64,000 nt of DNA, from NCBI RefSeq assembly GCF_000384295.1, contig NZ_KB913037.1, positions 8,123,533-8,187,532 on the forward strand, written 5' to 3'. Of this stretch, positions 1 to 7,235 are shown one piece after another (position 1 is the stretch's first letter; every line of letters starts with the position of its first letter). This DNA is from Amycolatopsis balhimycina FH 1894 (GTDB lineage Bacteria; Actinomycetota; Actinomycetes; Mycobacteriales; Pseudonocardiaceae). The position numbers were made by a program, and so were the translations under genes. Under the pieces are notes generated by a model, which was not told where the DNA came from, ran no database searches, and worked only from the letters and a program-made list of their open reading frames with translations.

Positions 1-1
1 C

Positions 2-283
2 CGCGCGGCGGTGGCGGCGGCGGCCCGGGTGGAGCGGGCACTGGAGATCCTCGGCGACACGGCCCCGGACCACCTCCTGGCGGCGGGCAAGCTGCGGCTG
101 TCGAACCGGCAGGCGTCGCTGGAGGAACTGGGCCAGCTGTCGGACCCGCAGATGACGAAGGACGCGGTGGCCGGCCGGATCCGCCGCCTGCTGGCGATGG
201 CGGACAAGCGGGCCAAGGACCTGAACATCCCGGACACCGAGTCCGCGGTCACCCCAGAGATGCTCGAAGAGGAAGACGCCTGA
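2..283 (+). CDS. whiA: WhiA sporulation/cell-division regulator, C-terminal part (5' end outside window)
   Basis: Only the last 93 or so residues are present; the frame is open to the left edge. The sequence carries the WhiA C-terminal helix-turn-helix signature, including [14 protein letters not shown] and [20 protein letters not shown], and the typical tail [13 protein letters not shown]. WhiA is a DNA-binding regulator derived from a LAGLIDADG fold that activates sporulation and division genes in actinobacteria. In many of them it lies close to gap; here about 19 kb separates the two. The GTG at position 11 is not a credible start because the reading frame and the family homology continue upstream. 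Confidence 0.9.
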   Translation, partial: RAAVAAAARVERALEILGDTAPDHLLAAGKLRLSNRQASLEELGQLSDPQMTKDAVAGRIRRLLAMADKRAKDLNIPDTESAVTPEMLEEEDA

Positions 284-553
284 CGAGGTCGCGCAGCCAC
301 GGTTCGGCGATCGCCGGCTCGCGCGTCAGCCCGCGGACGAGCCTCTTCCGCACCGCGGGAGAGCGGCCGGCTTCGACGACGGCCACGGCTTCGGCCAGCG
401 CCCGGCGCGTGCGGTCGTCGTGGGCCGGGGAGCGGATGTCTTCGGCGGCCCACCGGTCACGGCGGAACGACGGGGCGAGCTTCGGCTGGTCGTTGGCGAG
501 ATAGCGTCCGGGCGCACCAGGTCCCAGCGGAACGGCCGGTTCGGTTCGATCAT
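249..553 (-). pseudogene. Internally deleted and frameshifted remnant of a conserved actinobacterial hypothetical gene
   Basis: An ATG at 553 overlaps the stop of the DUF6086 gene (ATGA) and starts a conserved-looking N-terminus, MIEPNRPFRWDLVRPDA. The frame then becomes low-complexity. In another frame, from about position 503 to the stop at 249, there is a convincing C-terminus (YLANDQPKLAPSFRRDRWA, then VVEAGRSPAVRKRLVRGL and [13 protein letters not shown]). From memory these are the two ends of one actinobacterial protein of about 350 residues, so the middle appears to be missing and the junction is out of frame. The 3' end overlaps the whiA 3' end convergently. The family has no function known to me. 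Confidence 0.5.
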
Positions 554-957
554 TCCGGCATCGCCCGTGCGTACTCGGCCGTCAGCTCCGCCAGTCGGTC
601 CGGTCCGGCGGGGGCGCCCGAGACGTCGTGCGAGGAGGTCTCGGCCGGGCCGTCGAGCGCGGGCAGCGCGCAGCCGCCGCGACGGGCCAGGACGGCCGCC
701 GTCACCACGAACCCTTCGAGCAACCCGCGCTTGATCGGGTGCGAAGTCGCGCGGTACTCGGCGACCAGCGCGTCGGCGAACTCCGCGAAGACGGCGCCGT
801 CGATCGGGTGGTCGTCCGGGTCGCCGGGGGTCACGCCGATCCCGGACGGCCGCCCGGCCCACGGCACCAGCGCCTCCGCCAAGCGCGCGAACAGCCGCCC
901 GGGCCCGTTCGAAGGGTTCCAGACGTCCTGGCCGTCGATGCTGAAGTACTGGCTCAT
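550..957 (-). CDS. DUF6086 family protein
   Basis: The product is 135 residues long, starting MSQYFSIDGQDVWNPSNGPG. The WNPSNG stretch near the N-terminus, the PSGIG motif and the later SHPIKRGLLEGFV segment match the small actinobacterial family I know as DUF6086. No signal peptide, membrane segment or catalytic motif is visible. Its stop overlaps the ATG of the broken gene downstream, suggesting the two were once a coupled operon. The function is unknown. Confidence 0.7.
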   Translation of the reverse strand: MSQYFSIDGQDVWNPSNGPGRLFARLAEALVPWAGRPSGIGVTPGDPDDHPIDGAVFAEFADALVAEYRATSHPIKRGLLEGFVVTAAVLARRGGCALPALDGPAETSSHDVSGAPAGPDRLAELTAEYARAMPE

Positions 958-1124
958 CGGCGGTGAGCCTAGGGGCGCGGCCCGCGCCGGTCAGCCGGTT
1001 TTCCGCCCGCCGCGTTAACGGGAACCGCCACTTCGTAACACCCCGGTAGCACTGCGAAGTCGTGGCGGAAACGCGGCACATCGAACCTCGGTGAGGGATA
1101 GGCCGAACGAGGGAAGGGGTACGC

Positions 1125-2147
1125 ATGCGCACGAGCAGGAACGGCGCGCGGCTGCAGGTGTCGCCGGAGGTCGGCACCTGGCTCGCCCGGCGCAGCAGCA
1201 AAGCGGGGGACTGGACGCTGGAAGACCTGGTCGCGGCCAAGCGCGGCACCACGGTCTCCGTCGTCATCCCGGCCCGGAACGAGGAAGCGACCGTCGGCGC
1301 GATCGTCACGGCCATCCGCGAAGAGCTGCACGGTCTGCTGGTCGACGAGATCCTCGTCGTCGACAGCCACTCGACCGACGCCACCGCGGAGGTGGCCGCG
1401 GCGGCGGGGGCGGCCGTCGTCGCGCAGGACGCCGTCTTCCCCGCCCTCGAAAGCTTGGCGGGCAAGGGCGAAGCGCTCTGGAAGGGTGTCGCCGCGACCA
1501 CCGGCGACCTCGTCGTCTTCGTCGACGGCGACCTGTACGACTTCACCACCGACTACGTCACCGGGCTGCTCGGCCCGCTGCTCACCGACCCGTCGGTGGC
1601 CTACGTGAAGGGCTTCTACCACCGCCCGCTGAACGGCGCGGCGGGCAGCGAGCCGGAAGGCGGCGGCCGGGTCACCGAACTCGTCGCGCGGCCGCTGCTC
1701 AACATGTTCTGGCCGGAGCTGTCCGGCTTCGTCCAGCCACTGGCCGGCGAGTACGCCGGGCGCCGCGAAGTGCTGGAAAGCATCCCGTTCGTCGTCAACT
1801 ACGGCGTCGAGATCGGGCACCTCATCGACCTGCTGGAACTGCGCGGCCTCGACGCGCTCGCCCAGGTCGACCTCGGCCACCGCGTGCACCGGCACCAGAG
1901 CACGCAGGCGCTGGGCCGGATGTCCGGCCAGATCATGCAGACGCTCTTCGACCGCCTGCAACGCTACGACCGCCTGGTCACGGCGATCCCCCCGGCCACG
2001 ATGCTGGCACAGTTCCAGCGCGGCGCCTCGGCGGACGGCGTCGAACGCGAACTGGTCCTGACCGACCTGTCGTCCCCGCAGCGGCCGCCCCTGGACAGCC
2101 TGCCCGCGGCGATCAGGCCGGAGAACGCGCTCCAGGAAACGGCGTAG
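1125..2147 (+). CDS. gpgS: Glucosyl-3-phosphoglycerate synthase (GT81)
   Basis: 340 residues. The protein transfers glucose from an NDP-glucose donor to 3-phosphoglycerate, the first step of glucosylglycerate and methylglucose lipopolysaccharide synthesis in actinobacteria. A GT-A fold is indicated by VSVVIPARNEE near residue 45 and a DGD metal/nucleotide motif at 134-136, the same position as the DSD motif I recall in the mycobacterial enzyme. GGRVTEL and RPLLNMFWPELSG are further family signatures. The ATG lies 7-8 bases after a GAGGGAAGGGG ribosome binding site. The gene abuts, end to end, the convergent hydroxylase gene at 2148. It depends on the glycolytic intermediate made by the Gap/Pgk pathway encoded further along. 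Confidence 0.92.
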   Translation: MRTSRNGARLQVSPEVGTWLARRSSKAGDWTLEDLVAAKRGTTVSVVIPARNEEATVGAIVTAIREELHGLLVDEILVVDSHSTDATAEVAAAAGAAVVAQDAVFPALESLAGKGEALWKGVAATTGDLVVFVDGDLYDFTTDYVTGLLGPLLTDPSVAYVKGFYHRPLNGAAGSEPEGGGRVTELVARPLLNMFWPELSGFVQPLAGEYAGRREVLESIPFVVNYGVEIGHLIDLLELRGLDALAQVDLGHRVHRHQSTQALGRMSGQIMQTLFDRLQRYDRLVTAIPPATMLAQFQRGASADGVERELVLTDLSSPQRPPLDSLPAAIRPENALQETA

Positions 2148-3008
2148 TCAGGCGGGTACGTGTTCGGGCTGCCACCCCGGCGGCCCGAACACGTACCCCG
2201 CGCGCTCGCGCCACGTCCGGGCCGCGCGGAGGTCGCGCAGGATCGAGCCGTACTCGTGGAAGCCGACCTTGAGCAGGTTGTACGTCCCGATGTTCTTCGT
2301 CAGCCCGTAGGTCGGCCGCTTGCCTTCGGGCACGAAGCTGCCGAACAGGCGATCCCAGACGATGAGGATGCCGCCGTAGTTGGCGTCCAGGTATTCGGCG
2401 TCGCTGCCGTGGTGGACGCGGTGGTGCGACGGGGTGTTGAAGACGTACTCGAACCAGCGCGGCAGCTTGCCGACCTTCTCGGTGTGCACGAAGAACTGGT
2501 AGACCAGGTCGATCGACAGGCCGGTCAGGATCATCCACGGCGGGATCCCGCACAGCGCGAGCACCGACCAGAACGGCAGCTGGAAGTACGGGGTCCACTT
2601 CTGGCGCAGCGCGGTCGAGAAGTTGTAGTGCTCGCTGGAGTGGTGCACCTGGTGCCCGGCCCACAGCAGCCGCACGCGGTGGCTGGCGCGGTGGTAGGCG
2701 TAGAACACCAGTTCCTGGCCGAGCAGCATGAGCACCCACGTCCACCAGTCGCGCGGGTCGAACTTCACCGGCGCCAGCTCGAACAGCGCCGCGAACACGA
2801 CCAGCATCACCAGCCGGAACAGCGCGTTGACCCCGACCGCGACCGTGCCCATCAGCATGCTCGTGCGCGTGTCGGCGACGCTGTAGCCCACCACGTTGTC
2901 GTCGTGGCCGAGCGCGTGCACGGCGACGATTTCGATCGCCACGAACAGCACGAACACCGGGATCGCGAACAGCACGGGGTCGCGCAGGTGCGCCAGGAAC
3001 TCGGCCAC
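2148..3008 (-). CDS. Sterol desaturase / fatty acid hydroxylase family membrane protein
   Basis: 286 residues with several hydrophobic helices (about 11-30, 55-77 and 140-170). Three histidine clusters characteristic of the di-iron family are present: HRASH at 106-110, HQVHH at 119-123 and HHRVHH at 195-200. The enzyme should insert oxygen or a double bond into a lipid at the membrane; the substrate cannot be read from sequence. A GTG start at 3008 is supported by GAGGAGG just upstream. It is divergent from a TetR gene at 3078, which probably controls it. Confidence 0.85.
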   Translation of the reverse strand: MAEFLAHLRDPVLFAIPVFVLFVAIEIVAVHALGHDDNVVGYSVADTRTSMLMGTVAVGVNALFRLVMLVVFAALFELAPVKFDPRDWWTWVLMLLGQELVFYAYHRASHRVRLLWAGHQVHHSSEHYNFSTALRQKWTPYFQLPFWSVLALCGIPPWMILTGLSIDLVYQFFVHTEKVGKLPRWFEYVFNTPSHHRVHHGSDAEYLDANYGGILIVWDRLFGSFVPEGKRPTYGLTKNIGTYNLLKVGFHEYGSILRDLRAARTWRERAGYVFGPPGWQPEHVPA

Positions 3009-3032
3009 GTCGCCTCCTCAATCTGACCCGAA

Positions 3033-3050
3033 GGTAACTTACCCTAGGGT
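3033..3050. promoter_or_regulatory. Overlapping palindromes, candidate TetR operator
   Basis: In the 69-base gap between the hydroxylase and TetR genes, GGTAACTTACC (3033-3043, odd-centred palindrome) overlaps ACCCTAGGGT (3041-3050, perfect palindrome). Placement between divergent genes fits autoregulation by the TetR protein. Binding is inferred. Confidence 0.5.
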
Positions 3051-3077
3051 CACTTTACGCACGGTAGGCTCTCGCGC

Positions 3078-3686
3078 GTGACGGAGTCAAGGGCGGTCGG
3101 GACCAAGGGCATGCCCCGCGAAGAGCGCGTGGCCCAGCTCGTCGTGGCCGGCACCGAGGAGTTCGGCCGGGCGGGGTACTCGGGCGCGTCCATGGTCGAG
3201 ATCGCGCGCCGGGTCGGCGTCACGAAGCCGCTGCTGTACCAGTACTTCGGCTCGAAGGAGGGGCTCTACCTGGCCTGCCTGCACCGGGCGGGCGACCGGC
3301 TCACCGAAGGCGTCGCGACGACCATGGCGGCCGGCGGCGAGCCCGACCAGATGCCGCTCAAGGTGCTGGCCGCGATCTTCACGACGTTCGACCACGACCG
3401 CTACGCGTGGCGCCTGCTGCGCGACCCGACGGTGCCGTCCACCGGCGAGATCGCCGCCGCGGCCGCGGACTACCGGCGCCGCCTGGACGCCTTCGCCGTG
3501 CTCGGCGCGACGCAGCTGCTGACGTCGCGTGGCCTGGGGGACCCGGTGGACATCGACGCCGTCGCGCAGGTCTGGACGGGCGTGGTCGACTCGCTGATCA
3601 GCTGGTGGATCGACCGCCCGGACGAGGACGCCGGGGCGATGACGGCCCGCTGCGCCCGGATCATGGGCGGCCTGTTCGGCTGGTGA
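3078..3686 (+). CDS. TetR family transcriptional regulator
   Basis: 202 residues. The N-terminal helix-turn-helix reads EEFGRAGYSGASMVEIARRVGV followed by TKPLLYQYFGSKEGLYLAC, typical of TetR. The C-terminal ligand-binding half is helical and variable, so the inducer is unknown. A GTG start at 3078 fits the family N-terminus, and the upstream palindromes at 3033-3050 lie where a repressor would bind. It likely controls itself and the divergent lipid hydroxylase. Confidence 0.9.
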   Translation: MTESRAVGTKGMPREERVAQLVVAGTEEFGRAGYSGASMVEIARRVGVTKPLLYQYFGSKEGLYLACLHRAGDRLTEGVATTMAAGGEPDQMPLKVLAAIFTTFDHDRYAWRLLRDPTVPSTGEIAAAAADYRRRLDAFAVLGATQLLTSRGLGDPVDIDAVAQVWTGVVDSLISWWIDRPDEDAGAMTARCARIMGGLFGW

Positions 3687-3888
3687 GCCGTCTGTCCATA
3701 GTGGACACGGGCGTCGCTGTACGCCACAGTCCGCGTAGTCGTGGGCGCGGACAACGGTGCGATTCGCCGGTTTTGCCCGATATTCGCGCCACGGAGAGTG
3801 CTCTTCGCCGATTCGTTGCACGAATGGCGTAGCAAAACGGGGCCGGATCGCGATTAATCTGGGAAGCCGTCCCGTCGAGAGGTGTCCC

Positions 3889-4257
3889 ATGCCCGAACCA
3901 GCCGCATCCGTCCCGGCCGATCCCCGGCTCGCCGCGCGGTTCACCGAGGATCTGCTCGACGGCTGCCGGGTCCTGGCCAAGGATTACGGCTACCGGCCCG
4001 CCCAGTTCGAACGGATGGTGCTCGAGCACGGCGGCGTCGAGGCGGCCCGCCTGCTGCTCCGCGGGGCGGGCACGGCGGGCGGGTTCACGGTCCTCTGGGA
4101 GAAGAACCAGCTGGGCCGCAGCTCCGAGGCGACGATGCTCCGCGAGGAGTACGCGGAGCTGTTCACCCCCGACGAGCTCCTGCTGGCCCGGCGGCGGCTG
4201 GAGGAACACGGCTTCGACGTCGACGCGCACCTGCGCCGCATCGCCGAACCGAGCTGA
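3889..4257 (+). CDS. Conserved hypothetical protein, small helical domain
   Basis: 122 residues from the ATG at 3889, preceded by GAGAGGTG at 3877-3884; an upstream in-frame start at 3757 has no such support. The fold is predicted helical, with GGVEAARLLL, FTVLWEKNQLGRSSEA and LFTPDELLLARRRLEEHGFD. I recall this domain as common in actinobacterial hypothetical proteins and as a C-terminal module of larger ones. No catalytic motif is seen. The 200-base upstream region is less GC-rich than the genes and has a TAATCT hexamer at about 3854-3859 that could be a -10 element. Confidence 0.7.
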   Translation: MPEPAASVPADPRLAARFTEDLLDGCRVLAKDYGYRPAQFERMVLEHGGVEAARLLLRGAGTAGGFTVLWEKNQLGRSSEATMLREEYAELFTPDELLLARRRLEEHGFDVDAHLRRIAEPS

Positions 4258-4269
4258 CGGGTAAAGGGC

Positions 4270-4306
4270 GGCAGGGGTGACCGGCGCCGCTCCGGTCACC
4301 CCTGCC
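4270..4306. terminator. Strong hairpin between convergent genes
   Basis: GGCAGGGGTGACCGG (4270-4284) pairs perfectly with CCGGTCACCCCTGCC (4292-4306) across a 7-base loop. It sits between the 3' ends of the genes at 4257 and 4326, so it can serve both strands. No long T-run follows, which is common in high-GC actinobacteria. Confidence 0.75.
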
Positions 4307-4325
4307 GCGGCTCTTGCCGCACTAG

Positions 4326-6959
4326 CTAGCCGGCCGACGCGCTGGACTTGCCGCGCAGCTTGACGTTGGCCGTCGAGGCGCCCTTGATCGCCGTTTCGAT
4401 CTGGGCCATCGTCGAAGACGACGTCAGGCCGGGGACCGTGGCGGTGTTCAGGGCGTAGAGCGTGAACGTGTACGGGTGGCTGGAGCCGCCCGGGCAGGGG
4501 CCGAAGAACTTCTGCGCGTTCGCCCCGCTGCCCATGGCCTTCTGCTTGGCGCCGCCCTGGTTCGGCACCGTGTACCCCGCGCCGAGGCCTTCCGGCAGCG
4601 ACTTCGTGGCGGCCGGGACGTCCCAGATCGCCCAGTGCAGCTTGTTGCCGTCGTTGGCGATGTCGGCGAACACGACGGCGTAGCCCTTCGCGCCTTCGGA
4701 CGCGCCCCACGTGAGCGGCGGCGACGGGTCCTGGCCCGCCGTGCCGTCGCCGGCGCAGGTGTACTTGTCCGGGATGGTGGCGTTGTCGGCGAAAGCGGAG
4801 CTGGTCAGCTTGAAGCCGCCCGGCGTGCCGCCGGGGAACTTCAGGCGCACGATCACGTTGTCCAGCGCCGAAGGCGTGCCGCCGTTCTTGTCGTTGTTGG
4901 TCGACGTCAGCCAGAGTCCGCCGTCCGGGGTCTTCGTGACCGAGCGCAGCCGGCCCCACCGTCCGGAGAACAGGGTCGACACCGTGCCGACGCCGGTGCC
5001 GGCGGAGTTGATCTGGGTGGCGAACATCTGCTCACCGGTGACGCCGGCGATGTAGATCCAGTCGTTGACGATCTCGATCCCGGACGGGCCCGCCTGCGAG
5101 GTCGGCCAGGTCTTCTTCGGGGCGATGAAGCCGCTGCAGCTGCCCTGCGTGCCTTCGCAGCTCGGCCAGCCGTAGTTGCCGCCCTTCTGGATCAGGTTGA
5201 GCTCGTCCTGGCTGCTCTCGCCGAACTCCGCCGCCCACAGCTGGCCGCGGGAGTCCCAGGCCAGGCCCTGCGGGTTGCGGTGACCGTAGCTCCAGACGTA
5301 CCGGGCATTGCCGCCGGTGGCGTAGAAGGGGTTGTCGCTCGGCGCGGAGCCGTCCGGGTCGAGCCGCAGGATCTTCCCGTTGAGCGAGCTCTTGTTCTGC
5401 GCGTTGTCGCTGTTCTTCGCGTCGCCCACGGTGGCGTACAGCTTGCCGTCCGGGCCGAACCGGAGGCGGCCGCCGTTGTGGTAGCGGTTCTTCGCGATCC
5501 CGGTCAGCACCGGTGTCGACGTCGACGACAGCGTGGTGCCGTCGTAGGTCATCTTCACGATCCGGTTGTCGCCGGAAGCGGTGTGGTAGAGGTAGATCGC
5601 GTGGTCGCTCGCCCAGTTCGGCGAGATCGCGAGGCCGAGCAGGCCGCCTTCGCCGTTGGTGCCGACCGCGCCCGGCACCTTGCCCAGCGTGGTCTTCTGG
5701 CCCGAGGGCGTCACCAGCAGGACCTCGAACCGGTCCCGCTCGGTCACCAGCGCGTTGCCGTTCGGCAGGAAGTCCACCGCCCAGCCGAGGTCGACCTTCG
5801 CGATGTCCCGGTCGTACTCCGGAATGCCGCCCGCGCCGCCGGGGGCGCCGGTCTTCGCGGTGACCGCGTTGCTCGCCGCGGAGCTGTTGCCGTTGGGGTC
5901 GCGGGCCTTCACGGTGAACGTGTAGGAGGTGTTCGGGCTGAGGTCGGTGACCGTCGTGGCGAGTGACGTCGTGGTCGCGACCTTCGTGGCGCCCTGGTAG
6001 ACGTCGTAACCGGTGATGGTGCCGCCGTTGTCGGTGGAGGCGTTCCACGCCAGGGAGACGCTGTTCGCGGTGACGCCGGTGGTGCGCAGGTTGCCCGGCA
6101 CGCTCGGCGGGGTGGTGTCGTCGCTCGGCGGCGTGGTGAAGGTGACCACGTTGCTCTGCTGCGACGGGTTGCCCGCGGCGTCGAACGCGCCGACCGAGAT
6201 GTCGTAGGCGGTGTTCGGGGTCAGGTTGTCGACGGTCGCGCTCGTCGTGTTCCCGTCGACGGTCTTGAGGGTGTTGCCGCCGCGGTTGATCTCGTAGCGG
6301 ACGACGCCGACGTTGTCCGTCGCGGCGGTCCAGGTGAAGGTCGCCGCGGTGGGCAGGATGTTGCTCGCCTTGAGGTTCGTCGGCGGCGTCGGCGGTTCGG
6401 GGTCGACCGGCGCGGTGAAGGTGTCGGTGAGCTTGTCGGCGTTCGGGCCGCCGTTGGCGGTGGTCGAGGTGGTGCGGACCTTGTTGACGCCGGCGGTCAG
6501 CTGCACGGTCGCGGTGACGGTCTTCCACGTCGTCCACGCGCCGGTGGCGGGGAAGTCGACGGTGCCCTTGTCACCGCCGTCCACGGTGAGCTTCACCGGG
6601 CGGTTGTCGGCAGTGCCGTTGGCGTAGCGGAAGGTCAGCGTGTGCGTGCCCGCCTGGGCGGCGTTCACGGAGTATTCGACATAGCTGCCGACGACGTTGT
6701 CGAAGTTGACGAACCCGGTGCCGGAGTACCCGGCGTGGTTCGACTCGACGGCGCCCTGGGAGATGGTGGCGTTCTCGGCTTCGTAGTCGGGATCCGCTGC
6801 CGTCTTTGGGGGGTCCAGGGGGGCTTGCTCCCCGGCTGGGGTCTGGGGCTCGGCCCCAGAAGACACAGCGAAAGCGCTTACCGGGCTGAGCGCGGTGAGG
6901 CCGAGCGCCGCGACGGCGGTACCGGCCAGTACCGCGCGCCACGGTGGACGGGGTGCCAC
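4326..6959 (-). CDS. Secreted PQQ-type sugar dehydrogenase with CBM, two FN3 domains and a C-terminal PEBP domain
   Basis: 877 residues. A signal peptide spans about 1-31 (cleavage near SAFA). Next come a carbohydrate-binding module of the CBM6/35 type (about 57-182), two fibronectin type III domains (about 193-277 and 284-370) and a glucose/sorbosone dehydrogenase beta-propeller (about 380-705; EGGLLGLAISP, NGGRLRFGPDGKLY, YGHRNPQGLAWD). The C-terminus is a YbhB/Raf-kinase-inhibitor-like PEBP domain (about 711-870; YTCAGDG, SPPLTW, HWAIWDVP). It probably oxidises sugars on polysaccharides outside the cell. The GTG start has AGGAGG nine bases upstream. Residues about 33-53 are encoded by a dispersed-looking repeat. 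Confidence 0.88.
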   Translation of the reverse strand: MAPRPPWRAVLAGTAVAALGLTALSPVSAFAVSSGAEPQTPAGEQAPLDPPKTAADPDYEAENATISQGAVESNHAGYSGTGFVNFDNVVGSYVEYSVNAAQAGTHTLTFRYANGTADNRPVKLTVDGGDKGTVDFPATGAWTTWKTVTATVQLTAGVNKVRTTSTTANGGPNADKLTDTFTAPVDPEPPTPPTNLKASNILPTAATFTWTAATDNVGVVRYEINRGGNTLKTVDGNTTSATVDNLTPNTAYDISVGAFDAAGNPSQQSNVVTFTTPPSDDTTPPSVPGNLRTTGVTANSVSLAWNASTDNGGTITGYDVYQGATKVATTTSLATTVTDLSPNTSYTFTVKARDPNGNSSAASNAVTAKTGAPGGAGGIPEYDRDIAKVDLGWAVDFLPNGNALVTERDRFEVLLVTPSGQKTTLGKVPGAVGTNGEGGLLGLAISPNWASDHAIYLYHTASGDNRIVKMTYDGTTLSSTSTPVLTGIAKNRYHNGGRLRFGPDGKLYATVGDAKNSDNAQNKSSLNGKILRLDPDGSAPSDNPFYATGGNARYVWSYGHRNPQGLAWDSRGQLWAAEFGESSQDELNLIQKGGNYGWPSCEGTQGSCSGFIAPKKTWPTSQAGPSGIEIVNDWIYIAGVTGEQMFATQINSAGTGVGTVSTLFSGRWGRLRSVTKTPDGGLWLTSTNNDKNGGTPSALDNVIVRLKFPGGTPGGFKLTSSAFADNATIPDKYTCAGDGTAGQDPSPPLTWGASEGAKGYAVVFADIANDGNKLHWAIWDVPAATKSLPEGLGAGYTVPNQGGAKQKAMGSGANAQKFFGPCPGGSSHPYTFTLYALNTATVPGLTSSSTMAQIETAIKGASTANVKLRGKSSASAG
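6805..6860. repeat. GC-rich double-hairpin repeat inside a coding region
   Basis: The segment contains GGGG-CTTGCT-CCCC and then TCTGGGGC (6842-6849) pairing with GCCCCAGA (6853-6860) over a TCG loop. It resembles dispersed intergenic repeats I associate with Amycolatopsis. It is in frame and encodes a Pro/Gly/Glu-rich linker between signal peptide and CBM of the dehydrogenase. Confidence 0.5.
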
Positions 6960-7036
6960 TGGGAGCCTCCTGCGTGGGTCGGGGGACAGGGGGTGACCGG
7001 GGCGGATCTGGTCGGCGGACCACCGGCGACAATAGT

Positions 7037-7051
7037 TAGGAAACTTTCCTA
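7037..7051. promoter_or_regulatory. 15-base palindrome upstream of the sugar dehydrogenase, candidate operator
   Basis: TAGGAAACTTTCCTA is a perfect odd-centred palindrome about 80 bases before the dehydrogenase start. GAAA-N-TTTC palindromes are known operators of ROK or LacI-type sugar regulators in actinobacteria; which regulator binds here is unknown. Confidence 0.5.
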
Positions 7052-7180
7052 TCTATGGGACAGATCACACACCCTTCGAGCGGGCCCTGTCAATACTCGA
7101 CATGACGCCTCACCCTGCTTGCCAACGGTTTCCCGCTCAGCGGGGCGCATGCGCCCGGACGGCCCAGCGCGGCCACGCCA

Positions 7181-7225
7181 TGAACGACTCGTTCCTGTCG
7201 TCCGACGCGGTGAACGACTCGTTCA
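7181..7225. repeat. Paired palindromic repeat, TGAACGACTCGTTC type
   Basis: TGAACGACTCGTTC occurs at 7181-7194 and TGAACGACTCGTTCA at 7211-7225, exactly 30 bases apart. Each copy is self-complementary around one base. It lies immediately 3' of the HemF-like gene, so it may act as a terminator. A related pair with the same spacing is at 60951-60995. Confidence 0.65.
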
Positions 7226-7235
7226 TGACGTCGGG

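Noticed and set aside
326..1549. Long minus-strand frame opposite gpgS and DUF6086
   Set aside because: Its sequence is Arg/Ala/Pro-rich low complexity, typical of antisense frames in high-GC DNA. Only its last segment overlaps the real broken gene.
7037..7051. Reading the palindrome as an attachment site
   Set aside because: No integrase or direct-repeat partner is present; an operator is the simpler explanation.
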